DNA of 17,711 bases, from NCBI GenBank assembly GCA_016209865.1, contig JACQVL010000114.1, positions 1 to 17,711 on the forward strand, in the 5' to 3' direction. The notes under the pieces were generated by a model. The model was not told where the DNA came from, made no database searches, and worked only from the letters and a program-made list of their open reading frames with translations. Below are positions 14,444 to 17,711 of the stretch, piece after piece. Numbering within the stretch: position 1 is the stretch's first letter; every line of letters starts with the position of its first letter. Source of the DNA: Candidatus Latescibacterota bacterium. GTDB lineage: Bacteria; JAAXHH01; JACQVL01. A program made the translations under genes and the position numbers.

Positions 14444-14884
14444 ATGAGTGTCCAGCATATCATGCCCGACGAGGCGCATCGGTTGATGACTGCCGAGGGC
14501 TATACATACATCGACGTACGATCGATCCCGGAGTTTATCGCCGGACATCCCGACCCGGCCGTGAACATCCCGCTGCTTCATCGGGACATGCGCTCCGGCC
14601 AGATGATCCCCAACCCTGAGTTCCTCCCCGTCGTCCAGGCGGGTTTCCCGACGGACGCCAAGCTCGTCATCGGGTGCCAGTCCGGGATGCGTTCGGCCCG
14701 TGCGGCGGAGATGCTCCTGCAGGCCGGGTATACGACGGTCATCAACGTACGGTGCGGGTTCGGGGGAGAACGGGATCAGTTCGGCCGGCTCATCAACAAA
14801 GGGTGGGCGGAGCTGGGACTTCCGATGAGCACGGACAACGGCGAGGGCGTGAATTACGAGTCGTTAGCGGCGCGGATCAAATAA
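14444..14884 (+). CDS. Rhodanese-like sulfurtransferase
   Basis: The 146-residue protein is one rhodanese domain. YTYIDVRSIPEF is the standard first strand and turn, GHPDPAVNIPLLHRD the second, and the active-site loop VIGCQSGMRSARAA has the nucleophilic Cys78. The loop C-Q-S-G-M-R is the six-residue type of sulfur rather than phosphate-specific rhodaneses. It would carry a persulfide sulfur in the cytoplasm; no signal peptide or partner domain is present. The start ATG has AGGAG (14431-14435) at good spacing. Its promoter may lie in or near the element just upstream, where the right end supplies an AT-rich GGTATAACTT, but this was not confirmed. The HAD phosphatase begins 18 bases after its stop. 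Confidence 0.88.
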   Translation: MSVQHIMPDEAHRLMTAEGYTYIDVRSIPEFIAGHPDPAVNIPLLHRDMRSGQMIPNPEFLPVVQAGFPTDAKLVIGCQSGMRSARAAEMLLQAGYTTVINVRCGFGGERDQFGRLINKGWAELGLPMSTDNGEGVNYESLAARIK

Positions 14885-14922
14885 AAAAGGGAAAAAGGGG
14901 AAATGGAAAATGGGAACGAGGG
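14885..14922. repeat. Low-complexity GGGAAAA/AATGGG repeat at a gene start
   Basis: A purine-only run of GGGAAAAA, GGGGAAAT and GGAAAATGGG units lies between the rhodanese stop and the HAD phosphatase. On the opposite strand it reads like the T- and C-rich repeat at 3691-3734. It overlaps the first codons of the HAD gene if the upstream ATG is used. Confidence 0.55.
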
Positions 14923-15763
14923 AATGAAGAGACCTCCCTCATTCGCCGGATCGATCAAAGCGGTCATCCTCGACCTCGACGGGGTCGTGTATGCCGGGAC
15001 GACGCCGATTTCCGGCGCGGCCGAGGCGATCGCCTGGCTCCGCCAGACCGGACGCCGGGTCTTCTTCTGCTCGAACAACTCCAGCCGCAGCCGGGAGCAC
15101 TACGCGCAGAAGCTCATCGGGATGGGCATCCCGGTCGACCCGATGGACATCATGACCTCGGCGTACGGCACCGCCCGCTATCTGGTGGCGCATGGGGGGG
15201 CGAACCGGACCGCCTACGTCATCGGAGAGGCGGGACTCCGGGATGCGCTGACCGACGTCGGCGTCCGTCTCATCGACGACCCGGCCAACCAGACGGCCGT
15301 GGACTACGTCATCGTCGGCCTGGATCGACAGTTCACGTACCAGAAGTTAGCGGCCGCCACGTACGCCATCCATCATGGCGCGGTCTTCATCGCCACCAAC
15401 CGGGACGCCACTCTGCCGGATGACGTCGAACCCTTGCCCGGCAGCGGCGCGCTCGTCAGCGCGGTCGAGACCGCGACCAGCACATCGCCCATCCTGATCG
15501 GCAAACCGGAACCCTACCTGCTCCAGACGATTCTGACGGCCTGGGACTATGCGCCCGACGACGTCCTGATGATCGGAGACCGGCTCGAAACCGACATCAT
15601 GTCCGGCATCCACGCGAACACCCACACCGCGCTCGTCCTGACCGGGATCTCGACGGCGACGGACGTCGAGAAACTCCCGGCCGACTGCCGCCCGACGTTC
15701 GTGCTCAACGATTTGTTGGAGCTGAAAGAGGTGCTGGGGGAGACGGTAGTCGGTGGTCGGTGA
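14903..15763 (+). CDS. HAD-family phosphatase, NagD/HAD-IIA type
   Basis: The protein has all four haloacid dehalogenase motifs in the NagD-like order. Counting from ATG 14903, these are the nucleophile Asp24 and acid-base Asp26 in VILDLDGVVYAG, SNNS at 57-60, Lys201 in ILIGKPEP, and GDRLETDI at 225-232. The region between motifs II and III fits the C2 cap of HAD-IIA, which includes NagD and p-nitrophenylphosphatase-like enzymes that act on small phosphoesters such as UMP or phosphoglycolate. The start is uncertain: ATG 14903 lies inside a simple repeat and gives a seven-residue extension, while ATG 14924 (MKRPPSF) is nearer the conserved domain. Neither has an ideal ribosome site. The stop TGA overlaps the GTG of the next gene. 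Confidence 0.86.
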   Translation: MENGNEGMKRPPSFAGSIKAVILDLDGVVYAGTTPISGAAEAIAWLRQTGRRVFFCSNNSSRSREHYAQKLIGMGIPVDPMDIMTSAYGTARYLVAHGGANRTAYVIGEAGLRDALTDVGVRLIDDPANQTAVDYVIVGLDRQFTYQKLAAATYAIHHGAVFIATNRDATLPDDVEPLPGSGALVSAVETATSTSPILIGKPEPYLLQTILTAWDYAPDDVLMIGDRLETDIMSGIHANTHTALVLTGISTATDVEKLPADCRPTFVLNDLLELKEVLGETVVGGR

Positions 15764-16041
15764 AAACGGAAGAATGCATGGAAGCGCTACCGCCCATCCT
15801 TGAGCGCGTCTCGCAGCAGATCGTCAACCGGCGACTGAGCGTGCCCGCCATCCTCTTCCTGGAATCGATGAAACCCCTGTCCTTCCTCGGCGGCCAACTG
15901 ATGGCGTTCTTCGGGCCGTTCGTCCATCTGATCGTTGACGCGAAATCGTACGATGCGTTCGCGGAATGGATCGAACGCCGGGAGAACGTGGAGCGCCTGA
16001 TCCGCCGGATCGAGGACTTATCGACTCACGCTGACCGCTGA
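15760..16041 (+). CDS. Small protein of unknown function between HAD and MutL genes
   Basis: A 93-residue protein starts at GTG 15760, overlapping the HAD stop as GTGA, or at ATG 15778 (87 residues), which has GGAAGA just upstream. The sequence has an amphipathic N-terminus (PPILERVSQQIVNRRLS), a mostly hydrophobic middle (VPAILFLESMKPLSF and LMAFFGPFVHLIV, about residues 28-59) and a charged C-terminus rich in Arg/Glu (ERRENVERLIRRIE). It could lie on or partly in the membrane. I have a pattern memory of similar short proteins with RRLxVPAILFLE...RRENVERLxRRIE in environmental bacteria, but know no function. Its tight placement before the MutL-type gene suggests a shared transcript. Confidence 0.7.
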   Translation: MKTEECMEALPPILERVSQQIVNRRLSVPAILFLESMKPLSFLGGQLMAFFGPFVHLIVDAKSYDAFAEWIERRENVERLIRRIEDLSTHADR

Positions 16042-16045
16042 CATT

Positions 16046-17711
16046 ATGCCCATTCCATCCGATATTCGCGTGATCTTGGCGACTGATTGCGGGAGCACGA
16101 CGACCAAAGCCATCCTGATCGAGCGGCGGGGCGCGTCCTACCGGCTGATCGTTCGCGGGGAAGCGCCGACGACCGTCGAAGCCCCGTTCGATGACGTGAC
16201 GCGCGGGGTGTTGAACGCGGTCCGGGAGGTCGAGGAACTGTCCGGCCGGCCGCTGCTCGACGGGGAACATATCATCTCCCCCTCCGACGGCGAAGTCGGG
16301 ACCGACCTGTACGTCTCGACAAGCAGCGCGGGCGGCGGCCTCCAGATGATGGTCGCCGGGGTGGTCAAGAGCATGACGGCGGAGAGCGCCCAGCGGGCGG
16401 CGTTGGGCGCGGGCGCGATCGTCATGGAGGTGCTGGCCGCCAACGACGGCCGTCTGCCCTACCAGCGGATCGAGCGCATCCGTCAGCTCCGGCCCGACAT
16501 GATCCTCCTGTCCGGCGGAATCGACGGCGGAACCGTCTCGCACGTCGTCGAGATGGCTGAACTGATCGCGGCCGCCGACCCCAAACCCCGGCTTGGCGCC
16601 GGGTACAAACTACCCGTCATCTACGCGGGCAACGTCCAGGCCCAGCCGAAGATCAGGGACTTGCTCGCGGAGAAGACGGACCTCAGCGTCGTGGACAACC
16701 TCCGGCCTGTCCTCGAACGGGAGAACTTGGGCCCGGCGCGCGAGCAGATTCACGGCCTGTTCATGGAGCACGTCATGGCCCAGGCGCCCGGCTACCGGAC
16801 GCTGCTCGACTGGACGGACGCGCCCATCATGCCCACGCCGGGCGCGGTCGGCCGGATGATCCAGGTCGCCGCCACGCAGCAGAACATCAACGTCGTCGGG
16901 GTTGACATCGGCGGGGCGACGACGGACGTGTTCTCCGTCTTCGGCGGGACGTTCAACCGGACGGTCAGCGCGAACTTGGGGATGAGTTACAGCATCTCGA
17001 ACGTGCTCGCCGAGGCGGGGATCGCGTCCATCGCCCGGTGGCTCCCGGACGGGCTCACCGAGACCGACCTGAAGGATCGATTAGGCAACAAAATGATCCG
17101 GCCGACGAGCATCCCGCAGACGGTCGAGGAGCTGATGATCGAGCAGGGGATCGCGCGGGAGGCGCTCCGCTTAGCGTTCGACCAGCACAAAGCGTTCGCG
17201 GTCGAGCTGAAGGGCGTCCAGCGGGAGCGGACGATCTCGGATACGTTCGACCAGCAGACGAGCGGGCAGACGTTAGTCGACCTGATGGCGCTCGACCTAC
17301 TGATCGGGAGTGGGGGCGTCCTCTCGCACGCCCCGCGTCGGTCGCAGGCGGCGCTGATGATGATTGACGCTTTCCAGCCGGAGGGCATCACCAGCCTGGC
17401 AGTCGACAGCATCTTCATGATGCCCCACTTAGGCGTCCTGTCCACCGTCCACGAACAGGCGGCGATGGAGGTGTTCGAGCGGGACTGCCTCATCCACCTC
17501 GGCGTCTGCGTCGCGCCGGTCGGGGACGGGAAGACCGGCCGGCCGTGTCTCAGCGTCCGGGCGGAAATTCCGGGCGGACAGCGCATCGACCGAGAGGTGT
17601 GCTGCGGGGACCTGCTCGTCATCCCCGCCTCGTACGACGATCAGGTCCATCTGGCCCTTTCGCCCGCCCGCGGGTTCGATGTCGGAGCGGGGAAAGGGGA
17701 GACGCTGGAGC
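16046..17711 (+). CDS. MutL-type (glutamate mutase L family) ATPase-fold protein, 3' end missing
   Basis: The frame is open from ATG 16046 to the window edge, at least 555 residues, with no stop. It has the actin/hexokinase-like ATPase signatures of the glutamate-mutase MutL family. The phosphate-1 motif TDCGSTTTK is at 13-21, GVDIGGATTDVFS with Asp287 is the phosphate-2 motif, and GSGGVLSHAP at 421-430 is the adenosine motif. YVSTSSAGGG and ILLSGGIDGG are also family hallmarks. In clostridia, MutL accompanies adenosylcobalamin-dependent glutamate mutase and is thought to be a reactivating chaperone. Many genomes carry it beside other cobalamin aminomutases or alone. No mutase is in this window, so the partner is unknown. 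The copy is longer than the usual 460 or so residues. No good ribosome site precedes the ATG. Confidence 0.85.
   Translation, partial: MPIPSDIRVILATDCGSTTTKAILIERRGASYRLIVRGEAPTTVEAPFDDVTRGVLNAVREVEELSGRPLLDGEHIISPSDGEVGTDLYVSTSSAGGGLQMMVAGVVKSMTAESAQRAALGAGAIVMEVLAANDGRLPYQRIERIRQLRPDMILLSGGIDGGTVSHVVEMAELIAAADPKPRLGAGYKLPVIYAGNVQAQPKIRDLLAEKTDLSVVDNLRPVLERENLGPAREQIHGLFMEHVMAQAPGYRTLLDWTDAPIMPTPGAVGRMIQVAATQQNINVVGVDIGGATTDVFSVFGGTFNRTVSANLGMSYSISNVLAEAGIASIARWLPDGLTETDLKDRLGNKMIRPTSIPQTVEELMIEQGIAREALRLAFDQHKAFAVELKGVQRERTISDTFDQQTSGQTLVDLMALDLLIGSGGVLSHAPRRSQAALMMIDAFQPEGITSLAVDSIFMMPHLGVLSTVHEQAAMEVFERDCLIHLGVCVAPVGDGKTGRPCLSVRAEIPGGQRIDREVCCGDLLVIPASYDDQVHLALSPARGFDVGAGKGETLE

Noticed and set aside
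16987-17622. Minus-strand frame of about 211 codons inside the MutL-type gene
   Set aside because: The plus-strand frame carries consistent ATPase motifs through this region, so the antisense frame is a shadow.
1-17711. CRISPR arrays, tRNA and rRNA genes, and classic intrinsic terminators
   Set aside because: Scanned by eye on both strands; no direct-repeat/spacer pattern, no tRNA T-loop or cloverleaf candidate and no GC stem followed by a T-run was convincing.

Overview
This is a GC-rich bacterial chromosome segment with short intergenic gaps and mostly clear Shine-Dalgarno sites. It looks like an uncultured, environmental lineage. A lipobox protein, a GH28-type protein, a five-bladed-propeller glycosidase-like protein, a long MutL-type ATPase and several simple intergenic repeat families are combinations I associate with metagenome-assembled genomes of Chloroflexota, Armatimonadota, Poribacteria or Planctomycetes-like groups. 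That placement is an impression only. No rRNA, tRNA or other phylogenetic marker lies in the window.

Left part (1-5377, all + strand): the 3' end of a gene whose product resembles the C-terminus of the next gene, a ZU5-like lipoprotein. Then come a zinc-ribbon membrane protein, an exact-consensus sigma-70 promoter, a GH28/pectin-lyase-fold protein, an alpha/beta hydrolase and an acetolactate-synthase-type thiamine diphosphate enzyme. Converging on this from the right (5385-7561, - strand) is a two-gene unit: a propeller glycosidase-like protein followed, through an ATGA stop/start overlap, by a DinB-fold protein. It has its own plausible promoter near 7669-7697.

Middle (7562-9473): two gene-poor stretches flank a decayed IS630-family transposase. 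Around 9474-11558 lie two NUDIX hydrolases, a beta-rich membrane-anchored protein of unknown function and a frameshifted, truncated GNAT acetyltransferase remnant.

Right part (11559-17711, + strand): a repeat-filled spacer with inverted arrays of a GTGACGA heptamer is followed by a sugar phosphate isomerase/epimerase-like TIM barrel, an extended SDR (GDP-fucose-synthase-like) and a family 2 glycosyltransferase. The last two overlap by ATGA. A MITE-like element with nested palindromes abuts the glycosyltransferase stop codon. Then come a rhodanese, a NagD-type HAD phosphatase, a small conserved-looking protein and a MutL-type ATPase that runs off the window.

The functional theme is carbohydrate and nucleotide-sugar handling plus general housekeeping hydrolases. 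No complete novel system is demonstrable. The most informative oddities are the repeat elements invading gene ends, the likely non-canonical or lost start codon of the propeller gene, two gene remnants with frameshifts, and the HAD/small protein/MutL cluster.
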